Of a stretch of DNA of 64,000 bases, positions 30,938-43,146 are shown one piece after another. Numbering within the stretch: the stretch's first letter is position 1; each line of letters starts with the position of its first letter. Both the position numbers and the translations under genes were made by a program. The DNA lies in contig JAGTXX020000006.1 in NCBI GenBank assembly GCA_019044685.2, forward strand, positions 2,499,501-2,563,500, given 5' to 3'. The notes under the pieces were generated by a model. That model saw nothing but the letters and a program-made list of their open reading frames with translations. It was not told where the DNA came from and did not search any database. This stretch comes from Nannochloris sp. 'desiccata' (Eukaryota; Chlorophyta; Trebouxiophyceae; Chlorellales; Chlorellaceae).

Positions 30938-32258
30938 TCAACATGCTGCCGCAACAATGGCGGCAACCAAAGTCCCCAAAGCCTTCAAAGACGTGGCAGA
31001 GGAGGAAGGACCCGGAACGGGTGCAGGGCTTGGGGACATAGAAGGAGAAGGAGAAGCACTCTTCTTATCTTGATAAATCGCCCCAACAGACCCAGCAACC
31101 TCCGCCACAGCGTCATTAGGATCATCACTCGCAGAGAATGCATTCAACAACTTTGCAAACGTATCATCTCCATTTGCCGAATAGCTAAATAGACTCCCGT
31201 GGCCACCTTCTGGTAATTCTACTAGAATTGACCCAGGGATCTGATTGAATATCATAACTGCAGCTTCAGGCGCCATAGAGACATCCTCCTCGCCGTTGAT
31301 AATCAGTACTGGGTTGGTAATATTGGCCGCACGGTCGTAGATGGCAGAGCTGTTGCCAAAGGCTGACTCAGCCACTCCTTGATTTTTGATTGCTTGGCCG
31401 CTGGCAGCGTCAAAGGGCAGGCTGTAGAACGAGGACATCAAGTTGCAGACGCCGATACCGGGGAGGTCAGTGTCATTCAGCCAAGCAGGGAAGAGGGCAG
31501 CAAGGCGCATTAAAAACGCTTCATCTGAGGCGCTTGAGTTACTCAGAGCGTTCAGCACAGGAACGTATTGAGGTGCGTTTTCAGATATATCAGTTGGGCC
31601 ACCAAGGTCACCTCCAATAGTCATAATCTTCCCAACTTTGTCAGGGAAGAGAACAGCCATGGTCAACGCGATCTCTCCACCCATAGACCACCCAAAGATG
31701 TCAGCTTTACCCAATTTTAAGGCGGCAATAAAGTCTACGGTGGATGAGGCCATTGTTTCCATAGTGAGCTCAGAAGCAGGGGCAGAGTCAATGGAATAGC
31801 CGATACCTCGATTGTCGAAAATCAAGACTTGGCGGGTGGCAGCAAGTTGCTGGAGCAAGGGTACAGGCCAGTTTTGAATCGTGCCGGTCCAACCCGGGAT
31901 TAACACAACAGGCGGCAAATCAGAGGAGTCATTCCCGAACAAGTAATACCCATAATTGACGTCGCCGACTTGAATGAAGGTCAGATTACCAATAGTGGCG
32001 TTGGTATAGTCATAAATAGTGAAATTGTCGCTTTTAGGGTTGCAGTTGGCTCCAATAAAGGCACCCAAGTTTTCGGCAGAGAGGTCGAGCTGAGCTTGCA
32101 CTAAAAGAATAGGGAATGGGGTCGTGAGGCACGATCTAGAGAAGACAGATGGTTCTTTCCTTTAACTTACTCTCTTCTGCAGTCTGAGGTTGGGGCACTT
32201 GGGCGGAAGCACTTCCAACCAGGAAGGCAATTAACACGGGTGGTACAAAAAGTCTCAT
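30938..32258 (-). CDS. secreted alpha/beta hydrolase, probably GPI-anchored
   Basis: Exons 32171-32258 and 30938-32100 on the minus strand; 416 aa. Exon 1 encodes a signal peptide (MRLFVPPVLIAFLVGSASAQ). The hydrolase fold shows the oxyanion segment VVLIPGWTGT, DNRGIGYS, the nucleophile elbow GWSMGGEIAL, the acid in INGEEDVSMAPE and the base in PEGGHGSLF. A Ser/Pro-rich stretch (SPSPSMSPSPAPVPGPSS) and a hydrophobic C-terminal tail ending ALGTLVAAIVAAAC follow. That is the expected layout for a GPI-anchored, O-glycosylated surface protein. Several N-glycosylation sequons occur (NATIGN, FGNDSS, NDTD). The substrate is unknown. Confidence 0.85.
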
Positions 32259-32710
32259 TGCAATAAATTCGTCAGCTTCTAAGGAAAACGCCTCTGAGTC
32301 CCCTAATTGGATTTAGTGTCACATACGGTAAGTTTAAATTGGTAGAGTGCTTGTAGATGGCTGTGCTTTTATGTGTGATACGACACAAATCAAAATCACG
32401 TGCCGAATCCTGGGCCTGCCAGTTCCATTTTTCCTTCAAAGGAGCTAGAGATACACGACTGTACAACGGTATAAAGATATTCTAAATATTATTTTACTGT
32501 TTTCATCTGGAATCATTGCAAGTTGCTCCCAACTTTATCGATGTTAATAAAATGATCACTTTGCGAACAATTAATGCCTAGTTTACAACAAATAAAGGCG
32601 TATTCCCAGCCAAATAAATGCCGAATAATATTCTAACGCAATATCAATAGATGAGAATTCGTGAAGTTTTTTAATTAAGCTTGATTCAGCTGTGGTTCTT
32701 TTGCAATTTA
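32259..32710. promoter_or_regulatory. divergent promoter region between alpha/beta hydrolase and SNAPC1-like gene
   Basis: 452 bp, AT-rich toward the right. No gene seen; presumably holds both promoters. Confidence 0.4.
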
Positions 32711-34947
32711 ATGGCAGAACCGACTGAAGCTGTCCCAGAGCAGGTTACGCGCGTTCGACAGGACCGTCGAACCATCAAAAGACCGATTGAATACACAGCG
32801 CATCTTGATACTCTCCAACTCATCGTTCGGTTCTTGATCAGCGCTCGTGACGGTGCTCCATTTTCTTTTGCCACTTTCAAAAGTATTTGGAAGCAAATTG
32901 GCTATTCTCATATATTCCAGGTAGGAATCAAACATCTTCATAGCAATACGATTGATAGCAGTTGGTGTAATGGAGGGCTGCCCCTTTTATTTCAAAAAGA
33001 AAAAAGAAAAAGCGCCGCTCCTGATCCCCCGTCTTTTCTCACTCGTCTTTGCAGGCTTGCCCTTCAGGAACTGGTCTCCCAAGCTTGATTGACTCCCTAA
33101 ATAACTTTCTCTTGGGCATAATCAAAGCAGATTCACTCCCTTTTCGAGAAGTATTCGAGCTAGCCAACCCATTTTCACCTCTCAATCAGCAATCTATTAC
33201 AACAGCAAACGGAGATAAAGACGATGCCTCTCAAGAGAGGCTACCTTGCCTCACTCCAGAAGACGTAGCTTGGGCAACTGCTCCTGCAGTCCAAGGCCCT
33301 CCCGTAGTTGCTACAGCTGTTTATTGTCTTTACAGCATATATTACGCTCAACCTGGGCCTATTACAACTAAGATTAGAGTATCTAAAGAACAACAAGAGA
33401 CCATCACTCACCTAGCGACTTATTTAGCCCAATCTAACGCTCTTGATGCTTTGTCATTATTAGCTCAGCTTGTCAAAGAAAAAGCGCTGCTACCAGGTTC
33501 GTCTCTGCAGCCTGATACGAGCCTTACAAATGTCAATATAAATATAGCGACAACACCTGCTGGTGGTGTTGAGAGTGTCGTTGTAGGGGGACCACCAGCT
33601 TCTAGTCTAGCTCCTGGCATCGGTGCTTCGTACATCACACCAGGTCTACGAGGTGAAGATGCTGCCACTCTACGTGAAGTCCATTTTCATTTAGATTCTA
33701 CATTAACTGGGTTGGGGACTGGTCATTTGGATCCGCTGTGTCGGGGGTATGGAGAAAAATTGAAAAAGTTATGGAGAGCTTTAGGACAACAAACGCGTGT
33801 TGCTGCAGCTGGGCCATCTAGAGCTGCTCCTGGTGGAGTCTCTGGTTCTGAAGAACAGCAACAACACCTGGAAGGTATTGCAGATTTATCTCTTGGCAAA
33901 TATCTACATGAGTATGCTACAAAAAAGCGGGAAGAGCTGCAGTTGAATTTACAGTATGGCCCAAATTGGCGAGAAAAGATGCTAAAAAAGGAGAAAGAAT
34001 CAGCGACAAGAGCAACAGAAACTGAGATCACTACCACTGCTCTCGATGGCGGGTCACAGCCGTCAAAGACCACTAGAAAAAAAGCTCCCCGATCACGCAA
34101 AAAAGCTCAAAACAACAGGCTTTCAGCAACCGCCGCCGCTGCTGCCGCCGCTGCTGCACATACCATACCAGGCGTCCCTGGGAACGTCTCTCGTCAATTG
34201 CTAGCTCGCGAGAAAGCTCGCCACATTGACATCGCTCGTCGCTCTCAACCTTGGGCTGAGTTGATGGGTATTGATAATGTAATTGAAAAAGAACTGCACG
34301 CCACAACCACCGCTCCCCCCCAAGTTGCTGGATATTCTACTGGATTAGGATTAGGAATAGATTCTGATGAAGATATGCCATTTGTCCCTGGATTGCAATC
34401 TGAATTCGAATACCTGGCTGGTCCATCAGATGTCGCTGGTGGTGGTACTGGCACTGAAGGTGGTGGTGGTGGTGGTGATGGGTCAACAAAGATGACCGAC
34501 ACGACTATTCAAGGTAAAAGAGGGAAAAGGACGAGAAATATAAGTAGCGATACTAGTAGTGATGATGACTCTACGTCTACGGCTACGTCTACTTCCCCTT
34601 CAAGTAGCAATAGCAGTGGCGAGAGTGATCCCTCTGATGGGGAAGAAGTTAAAATGGTGGAGCAGGCAACTAATAAACAGCGGCAGGGAGCAGCCGGAGG
34701 TCGTGGTAAAAAAGCTGCAGCTGCTTCTGGAGGGCGAGGGAGAGGGGGAAAGGCGACGGGAAAATCTGCTTCAGCTGTATCTGTTGGGTCAGGGATGCGT
34801 GGTGGGAAGAAAGGAAGAGGAGGAGGAACGAATAAATCAGCTGGTAAGATGGCAGTGGGAGAGGCTGTTGAAACCCAGGCTGATGTCCAGAATATTCTTA
34901 GGGAAATAGATATGGCCTTAGAAGAAGATGCTCGAGTTCAGATTTGA
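32711..34947 (+). CDS. snRNA-activating protein complex subunit 1 (SNAP43)-like
   Basis: Exons 32711-32920 and 33055-34947; 700 aa. Residues ~28-180 resemble the SNAPC1/SNAP43 domain: FLISARDGAPFSFATFKSIW, IGYSHIFQ, and VATAVYCLYSIYYAQPGP leading to TKIRVSKEQQETITHLATYL, matching the F..F..IW....F..IF and LY.LY.......KIRV pattern. SNAPc binds the proximal sequence element of snRNA genes and recruits Pol II or Pol III. The C-terminal half is disordered: Ala run, Gly run, a Ser/Asp/Glu segment and Arg-Gly-Gly-type repeats (GGRGKKAAAASGGRGRGG). It is much longer than human SNAPC1 (~368 aa). Assignment rests on the N-terminal domain only. Confidence 0.6.
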
Positions 34948-35160
34948 TTATAACAATGTTATGTAATATTTTATTTATCTGTACAGAGGCTCAGAAGCAA
35001 AGGGCAGCGGGCCGCTGAGCGGCGTTTCAATGAGGGCAGAGTTTTCTAGCAAGGCCCTGGTATGAAAAATAACCCTGATCAGGCCAGAGACGTATTACAT
35101 TAGTTTTATATAGACCTTATCTATCATACGACCCGATTTATATCTCTGATCAGCTTCATT
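34948..35160. other. short intergenic region with a GC-rich hairpin
   Basis: 213 bp with CAGCG-GGC-CGCTG near 35005-35020, between the SNAPC1-like and PSMA4 genes. No gene called. Confidence 0.35.
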
Positions 35161-36235
35161 ATGAGTCGCAGATATGATTCGAGAACAACAATTGTGAGTT
35201 TTTAGGGACTCCCATTACGTTTCTTTGTTACAACCAGTCTCTAACAATGCTAATGATCTTCTTTTCTTGAAACTGCAGTTTTCGCCGGAGGGGCGCCTTC
35301 ATCAAGTAGAGTAAGTGCACAGATCAGTCTTAGTTTCATCTTCGAAGAAGGAGGCTTCTATGTTCAAGCTAATAATAATTCTCTAATCCCGTGTAGATAT
35401 GCAATGGAAGCTATTTCTAATGCTGGATCATGCATCGGCGTCCTGACAAAGGAGGGTGTCGTTCTTGGGGCAGAAAAGCGGATCACATCAAAGGTAATCA
35501 GCAATCATGTGTTTTAAATAGTGGCCTTCTAAATACAATCTTTTCCATTTCTAATACTAGAAACATACTAAAACTGATCATCCACACCTACTCCTGCAGC
35601 TTTTGGATACTAAAGCAGTCGGTGTGCGCCGTGAGAAAATGTACAAAATTGACGATCACATCGCCTGTGCAGTGGCTGGCATCACCTCTGACGCCAACAT
35701 TCTCATCAACACAACCCGTCTTCAATCTCAGAGATACTTACTGCAATATCAGGAACCCATTCCCGTTGATCAGCTAGTCAAAGGAATCTGTGATACAAAG
35801 CAAGGCTACACTCAGTTTGGTGGCATGAGACCCTTTGGTGTCTCGATGTTATATGCAGGCTGGGATAAACACCGCGGTTTCCAGCTCTATCAGAGTGATC
35901 CTAGTGGTAATTATGGTGGATGGAAGGCAACGAGTATCGGTGCAAATCACTCTTCTGCTAGCAGTGTGTTGCAAACTGATTATACTGAGGATGCTACACT
36001 TGAGGATGCTGTCAAGTTGGTGATTAAAGTATTAAGTAAGACGATGGATAGCACGACTTTATCACCAGAGAAGGTAGAATTAGCAACGGTTTCAAAGGAT
36101 CCTGTGACTGGTGCAGTCATGTTTAAAATCTATGAGGATGCTGAGTTACAGCCTGTTCTTGACGCAGTCAACGAGCAGCAGTCAAAGGAGAAGGAAAGTG
36201 AGCAGGCTGGTTCTGGTGGTGGTGGTGGTAACTAA
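35161..36235 (+). CDS. PSMA4: 20S proteasome subunit alpha type-4 (alpha3)
   Basis: Four exons (35161-35193, 35279-35310, 35397-35493, 35600-36235) encode 265 aa. The start [20 protein letters not shown] is diagnostic of alpha-type subunits of this class. QVEYAMEAI, the [20 protein letters not shown] block, [16 protein letters not shown] and [14 protein letters not shown] are conserved PSMA4 sequence. It forms part of the alpha ring that gates the 20S core. The C-terminus is Glu/Lys-rich, as usual, but ends in a glycine run (SGGGGGN). The first two exons are only 33 and 32 nt, and splice phases were needed to find them. Confidence 0.96.
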
Positions 36236-36428
36236 ACTAGAATACTGCTTGGTTTTAGTTTTTAGTTGTATACTTCTCTTTTTCTCCCTCTGTAATGCTA
36301 AATATACGTTTATACGTAGAATTACATGTAGAAATAATAATAACACGTCATCTAAGAGTAAGACGATAGACGGTTTGCACAAAAACAACATTTTGATTTC
36401 AGTTTTAGTCTTCCACTTTAAACCGCTC

Positions 36429-39400
36429 TTAAATTCCCAATAATGCCTTTGTCTGACCCGCTAATGCTACTTGGCACTGCGGAGACTTTGCATACGCAGC
36501 CAAATTAGCCTTCATCTCTGCCGGTGCATTGCTCAAAGCCTTTTCGAGCACCGCCGATGGCAATTGCAACCAGGTGGGAAATGACTCTGGCACAGTTTGC
36601 TGAGCTGCAATTACCCATCCTTGCCACTGTGTGGTATCATTCCACACCTGCTTTGCAGCCAGTTGGCCTAAAATGCCAACTACATACGACCGTAAACGTG
36701 GAGCAGCAGCCAAGCTTTGAATCACTGTACGCATAAAGAGCGGCGGCAACTGGCTGCGGGTGAGTAGCTGGTTGATTGTCCTTGCGAGTTCCTCTCCTGG
36801 GAACAGCTCAGGAGAACTAATACATATGTGGATTGCACCCATAGATTTACGTATGATAGAAGCATCCCCGCCTGTTTCCAAAGTATGCAGCGCTGCCAGG
36901 AATTCTGAAGGGGAAAACAGAGCCTTTACCACAGAAGCAGCTGGGACTAGAGCAGCTGCAGCACCTCCACCGTCAGCACCACCACTAGAAGTAGTCAACC
37001 TCGCGATTGTTTGCTTCAGCATTTCCGTAGGTAAATCTAGTATGCTAGGTAATAATTTCAACACCGTTGTTCTATCCATTCCAGGCAATACCGGGGCGAG
37101 GACCCGAGAATCTTTACTCGATTTGTACAACTGCATGCACGCATTGACAAGCATCGACGGAGGTGTTCCAGACTGAGTTAAAACACCCAGCATAACTAGA
37201 ACAAGGTCTAAGCTACCTGGAGGCGGGTCTTGAATGACTTTTATTAATGCTGGGGCAGTCGGACCGAGTGTTTTGGCCAAACCTGGAGCATTGGAGAGGA
37301 CAGCGGCTTTGGCATTCGAGCTTTTCAAGGCGGCAAAGGAAGTGAATAAGTCGCGCAAGAGTGAATGTTTTTTAGTACACAGAGCGCAGTATAACGCACA
37401 CCGACGGGAGGCTTCATTTTCATCGTTTTTGGCTTTCTGTTCAGCTGCTAAAGCGAGTGCTGCAGTTTTTGCTGCCTCTTCTTTTGCTGCAGCCTCTGGA
37501 TCATGGATCGCTTCCTGTATTTCGCCATCCTTTTCTTTTACCTCGTCTTCTTTCTCATCCATAATCTCATCTTTCTCTTCCTTGACTTCTATAACCCCAT
37601 TTCCTTGTTTTTCTTTTTCCACTGCTGCTTCCATCTTTCCCAGTTGTTCTTTAGCAAATGATTCAATCAACGCTGTCATTGAACTTTCAGGGTAAAGTCT
37701 ATTCGCCAACAGCCGCACCGCCATCGTCCTCACATCGACATCTTCGGAGATTGAGGCCTCTAACGCTACAGCTACTGCCCTCTGGCGACTCGGAGGTCGT
37801 GTTAACGCGACATCACGCGCTGCAATCAACGCCAGGGTAGCCCATTCCCCTCCAGCAGCGCATAAAGAAGAAAGAAATTCATGCACCCTTGGTTCGGGGA
37901 GCGCTGGTGCTTCAGTCAATAAAAAGACAATCGTTCGATCTGAAGGAGGTACCTTGTCTTTTAAACCTTCTAGAAGTGATAGAAAGACGTCTTCGTAACG
38001 AGATCCTGGTAAATTATTCAGATTCTGTAGAGCTACATGCTCTTCATCGATATCAATGGCATCGGTAGTGCCATCATCAACACCGTCACCGCCCCCATGA
38101 CCCGTGCCGACAACTTCAGTGAACAATAAATACAACCACGCCAGAGCGACATCTCGCCCACCTCTTCCATAAAAATCTTCAAATAAATACTCAAGCACAG
38201 CATCAGTTACTCTATCCGAGTCGGGAGAACATGCAGCAAGTCGGGCAACTAGATTTACTCGTATTTCATTGGCTGCCGTCTTTTGTGTTTGTAAAATTCG
38301 AACAACTGCATTTTTTCGCATTGTGGCTTTCTCCTGTTCAGTAAGAGCAATAGGCTCGAAAATATCATCAGGAATAGGCATTGGTGGTAACTTTGGAGCT
38401 GCGGCTGCCGCTGCTAAGCGAGGATCCTGAGGAGGTGCAATTGCAGTAGGAGCGGGAGCTCCGTCACGAGCCGCCAGGCGGGGATCTTGAGGAGCACTAA
38501 AATTCGATGGCGGTTGTTGTTGTTCTTGTTGTTGTTCTAGCATTGGCGGCCAGAGTTGGGTCATTAGATCATCTAGCCACGGCATATGTGGAGCATGGTC
38601 TGGGGGTAATAGATGCCTTGCAGGTAAGTTTGGCATATATAAAGCAACTAAATCAGCCAAGACGAGCGGCGGTAAAGTGGAAATCGTACTTGCTATCCCT
38701 GTTGCATTTTGTGTTGCTATATATCCACGTAAAGTTGAATCTAATTGGCGTAATGCAGCGATATCAGGACCGGAAGATGGAATACCGCCTTGTTGCAGGA
38801 GCATCGGAGCTGCTGCTGCTGCACTTTCTGTGCCGTTGTAGCCGACTGCTGCTTGCTTTGTTGGGCGTTCTGCTGTTTCAATGGTATCTCGAGCTCGTTT
38901 TGAAACTCGATTTTTATTACTATCTTCTTCTACAGGCTCTGGAAGTGTCTCTCCCAGTGCCTTTAAGGCGTCTCCTACTTTATTCTTCCATGCTTTCGCC
39001 ATTGCGTGTGTTGAATTCCAGGCAGCGAGCAGAGCTGCTTTCAGCGCTGAAACCACCGCTGGACTGGGCAATGGCGTTGTCGGTGCTGCTGACGCCTCCG
39101 CTCCCCCATCAGCTGGTTCATTCTTTTGTGGGGCAAAGCTGCTGTTTTTAGAAAGCGCTAATAGAGTAGGTAATATTCTGCCTAGGAACTGTGGCCGTTG
39201 CTGTACTAGATTCATCGCAGCACGAATGCAGGTAATAGCCAAAGGCCCGGCAATGTCCTGCTGCCCGTCAGTATTTGTTGCTGCCTTTAATAGAGTATTT
39301 AACGCACCTACCAATGCTTCCCCAGTTCTCACAAGATCCGATTTCGATACTATTGTATTATCGGAAGGGAATGCGCGGGGTGCAGGCAGCACAGCAGGCA

Positions 39401-40055
39401 CAGCAGGGACGATATCAGCGGTGAGGAGCATGGCAGCTTGCTCAATAAATTTGCATGCGCTAAGTTTAACTGCGCTATTTGAGATAGGTTCTAACGCTAA
39501 AGAGACTACGGAATCTTTTAGTGCTAATCCTGCGTTCCACATCTGCTTGATTGCATTCTCATCTTGTGTACCAGCAGCAGCGCCACCTGAAGGGCTGCCT
39601 TGAACTAAAGTGAGCGCCAGGGATGCTCGGAAAGTGGGGTAAGCTGAAATAACAGCTCTTTTTACTGTAGCAGCGACTGAATCTTGTAGTAAAATCTGAA
39701 TACACTGCATGCCGCTTGTAAGGGTAGCTGCAGTAGGGGCTGTTTGCATTGCGGCATCGAAGAAGTCTAGGAGGGTTCGTCGAACAAGCGGTGAAGGATC
39801 AACTTGGAGCTCGAGAATTTCAGGGATAAATGTGGGAATTAAGGAAGCATCGCGCTTGACCACAATTTCCTGAAGACTCTTGAGTAATTGAACCTGTAAC
39901 GAAAGAGCGATGGGTGAGCTTCGAGTACAAAAATTCTATAATCTATTTGCATGTTTAAAAATGTAGAGTTTAAGATGGCGATTTACCTGTTCAGCAGCGC
40001 TTCCGGCAAGCTTGATATTATTTAAAATTTCGATAGCTTGTTCCTCCGCCGCCAT
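36429..40055 (-). CDS. symplekin / Pta1-like mRNA 3'-end processing scaffold
   Basis: Exons 39987-40055 and 36429-39893 on the minus strand; 1177 aa. HEAT-like helices begin at the N-terminus (AIEILNNIKLAGSAAEQVQLLKSLQEI; VVKRDASLIPTFIPEILELQVDPSPLVRRTLLDF), the typical symplekin opening. Middle segments contain APQDPRLAAR-type repeats seen in CPSF scaffolds. The C-terminal part (AAPRLRSYVVGILGQLAAKQVWND; WQGWVIAAQQTVPESFPTWLQLPSAVLEKAL) matches the symplekin C-terminal domain. Symplekin scaffolds cleavage and polyadenylation factors and contacts the Ssu72 phosphatase. A Glu/Lys-rich insert lies around residues 760-800. It is divergent from SEC6. Confidence 0.88.
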
Positions 40056-40528
40056 CTCGGAATTAAGCTGGGAATTTGATAAATATAGGATTATTTATTG
40101 ATCAGTCATTTTCCGGCGTCAAGGAGCTCCTTATGAATAATCCCTGTTTACTGTACATTCACTTATGTTTTAGGCTAATTATGGATTTATACACATGATA
40201 AAATGCTTCGATTATGAATTTGCCTCGGTAAAATATATCATTATTGAATCGATTTTGCACCCTACCCGCTTGAACTTGTTCCTGGCCCTTCAGTCGTCTA
40301 AAAAAGAGTTTAAACACAACTGACTCCATATTTGGTATTAACCTGATTTTATTTATACCATATGAGACCTGCGTTCAGGCTTCCAGGTACTATAAATACA
40401 ACTTTAAACCTTAAATTAGTCCAAACGTGATCACTTTTCTGTGCTCGATATATATAAGCTACATCTAGCCAGTTCAACTGAAAACTGATGATTTGAGTCA
40501 CTAAGAACGGCTATAGTCCTGGTTTGCA
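40056..40528. promoter_or_regulatory. divergent promoter region between symplekin and SEC6
   Basis: 473 bp, AT-rich. It includes a perfect 12-bp palindrome AAGGAGCTCCTT near 40120. No gene seen. Confidence 0.4.
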
Positions 40529-43071
40529 ATGACGACTGCTCAGCAGGTGAACTTTTCCCTCATTACCCTTTCAAACCAGATCACAGCACTGCCTTGCCTC
40601 CTCCCTCAAAGTAATTTCATTCTACATCTTTGCAGGCTGTTTTTGCTCGGCATGAGGCTGTGGAACACTTAGAACGCCTCCTACACACCTCTGAAAATCT
40701 CCGTAACCTCAGCCTCCTTCTAGAAGAATACGAATCTGAACGGCACGCCACAAAAGAACAACTCAGCTCCGCCCTTGCCGCCCATATGAACGATCTCCGC
40801 AGCGGATTAGACGGTCTGGACCGCGCCCAAGATGCTTTAGCTGCCTTTGAATCGAGATTTGCTTCAATTGAAGCGCTCTGCGCTGAATGTGCCTCTCTGG
40901 TTGATGCTAAAGAAAGTATTCGGCGATTAGGAGCAGTACATTCAAATGTCCGGCAAACCCTACACAGCGCCGAAACGGTAGCTACGTTACCCCGACAAGC
41001 TGCAGAAGCAGAAAAGATACTTAATACCAGCAATGACAGCGCGTCAAGCTTGCTAAGAGCGTATCTATCTTTAGCCGAGTTAGAAGCAACGGTGGTCAAA
41101 GTCAAACACGCTTTGGATGCATTTAAATCACAGCAGGCGACATCTACCTTACAAGTCCCTAGCTTAGATTTCTACTTTACACAGGTACATAGAGCGATGA
41201 CAAAAGTGGAAGAACGGGTGTGGAGCACTGTCCGTTCTTTTAGAACCGTTGCTGAAAGAAACCCGGCCATGCTTGTCGCTGCTCTACAAGTAATAGAAAT
41301 CCAAGAAGGCGTCGATAGAGAGCTTCTTGCTGCAGGACAGGGCGGCAGTAAACTCCGTAAAGGCTGGCGAGCACGATGTATGCAACAGTTGGCAGCTTCG
41401 TTACAGGAAAGCTTTGCTCCACTGCTCCAACGGTGTTCCAAGATCATGGCCGAGGATGCTGATGTGGAACAACTCCTTCGGGAAGTGCTAAATGAAGCAA
41501 ATTCCCTTATTTTGGAATTGAAAAAGACACGAAATGTTGTAGTACCCTGCTTCCCACCTCATTACGCTGTTCTTTTAGTTATTTGCAGCGAGTGCAATCT
41601 CCATGTCGGGAGTATGTTGGATTTGGTCGGTCTTTCTGCAAATAGACTTTCTAATGGAGATATCCTGCTGTGCATGCGGTGGGTGGAGGAATACAATAAG
41701 ACGATGAAACTTATAAATAGCAGCAGCAATTCAAAGGTGTTGTTAAACTCTGATAGTACAAATAACTGTACTTCTAATGGTACTAATAATTTCTCAGGGG
41801 TTGCTATGTTATTAGAAAAATATAGTAGCAGGGTAGCAGAAATTTTAGGGTCTTGGCTATCTAACATAGTCGAACAAGATTTCAAAGGGGAGCCTGCTAT
41901 TTCTCAAGCAGGAAAGCTCTGGACACCTGGTCCGGTCGATTTATTTCGTATTTTAGATGAACAGCTAGGCGTCGCAGCGACAGCTGGAGGTGTTTTGATC
42001 AGAAGAGTAGCAGCCGAGGCGGCGAGGATGTTGAGATCTTTCCAGCAATTGACACGCGGCAAAGTAGCAGCCAGTGAACATCCTTTAGAAATATTGTGTG
42101 CGGTGGCGAATAATAGTCAACGGTGTCATTCCTTGGGGCTGGAATTCGTGGCCAGAGTAAAAGACTTGCTTGAAACGTGTGGGGGTGGCGGTGGAGGACC
42201 ACCTGGGGGTGAGGCTGGTGGTATTCATAGTGTCTCTCCTGCATCACAACAAGGAACACCTGGTTCTCATACTACCGCCACCACCCTTTCTAATACTATC
42301 GATGATTCTGAAGCTGAAGCTGATTTAAAAGATGCCTGTTCCTCCTTTCTAGACATTGGTGACGTTGCTTTGTCGTCATGTGTTGAAACAGTTTTTGGAG
42401 ACCCTGGTTTTGCAGATTTGTTCGGTCGAGTTGGCTTCTCTGACGGGTGGCTTTCAGGAACAGTGACCGACAGTGTTTTAGCTACGTTGGACGATTTTAT
42501 GCATGATTTTGAGACGTGGTTGCAACCTCAACTTTATCGTAAATTAGTAGATTTACTTCTTGGAGAGACCACGGCGCATTTTGTGGCTGCCGTAACGATG
42601 CAACTCCGGTCGGTACAGGAACGAGAACTGAAGGCGTTACGAAGAGATGTAGCGAAAATTAAATCTTTCTTTGGAGGGTTGGTGTCTTCAGATCGTGCTG
42701 CACTGGAATGTCAGCCACTCATGGACACAATCGATTTTTTGGCATCGGATAGCGTTGAATCATTTACGTTGTCGTATTCGACTCTATTAGAGACAGCTCC
42801 TGGTATCAGTCCTGTGTTGTTGTCGAATTTATTGGCTGCGAGGGTAGCATCTGATGAAGATATGACCAAGGCAGATGCAAAGGAGGTGATGGAAGCCTGC
42901 AGGCAAGTATTTGCTGGTAAAAAACAGCCGAGTAGTGGCAGTAGTGCTGGTGGTGCTCCAGTAGCAAAGAGGAAGGCTACTACTGGCAGTAGAGCTTTGC
43001 CTGGAAGCCGCGATGCTGCATTTATGGCTGCTTTGAACGCCGCCCGAAGACGACCGGATACTGCCATGTAA
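40529..43071 (+). CDS. SEC6: exocyst complex component SEC6 (EXOC3)
   Basis: An 18-nt first exon (40529-40546, MTTAQQ) splices in phase 0 to 40636-43071; 817 aa. Collinear with plant and animal SEC6: DLRSGLDGLDRAQDALAAFE, FASIEALCAECASLVDAKESI, FYFTQVHRAMTKVEERVW, ALQVIEIQEGVDRELL, VVPCFPPHYAVL, LWTPGPVDLFRILDEQL and ETVFGDPGFADLF. SEC6 is a rod-like helical CATCHR-family subunit of the exocyst, which tethers secretory vesicles at the plasma membrane. A Gly/Ser-rich insert (CGGGGGGPPGGEAGG) interrupts the C-terminal half. The tiny start exon is typical of this genome. Confidence 0.9.
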
Positions 43072-43146
43072 TTTCGATACTATTTTAATTCTTACGATTT
43101 ACGATATCACAGGGATTTTCCTTTGACAATAAATAGAAGAGTACAT

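Noticed and set aside
38507..39603. Long + strand frames over the symplekin gene
   Set aside because: Shadow frames of a well-supported minus-strand gene.
40529..43071. Annotation as a COG complex subunit
   Set aside because: The order of motifs (FYFTQVHR, VVPCFPPHY, VDLFRILDEQ) is collinear with SEC6 of the exocyst.
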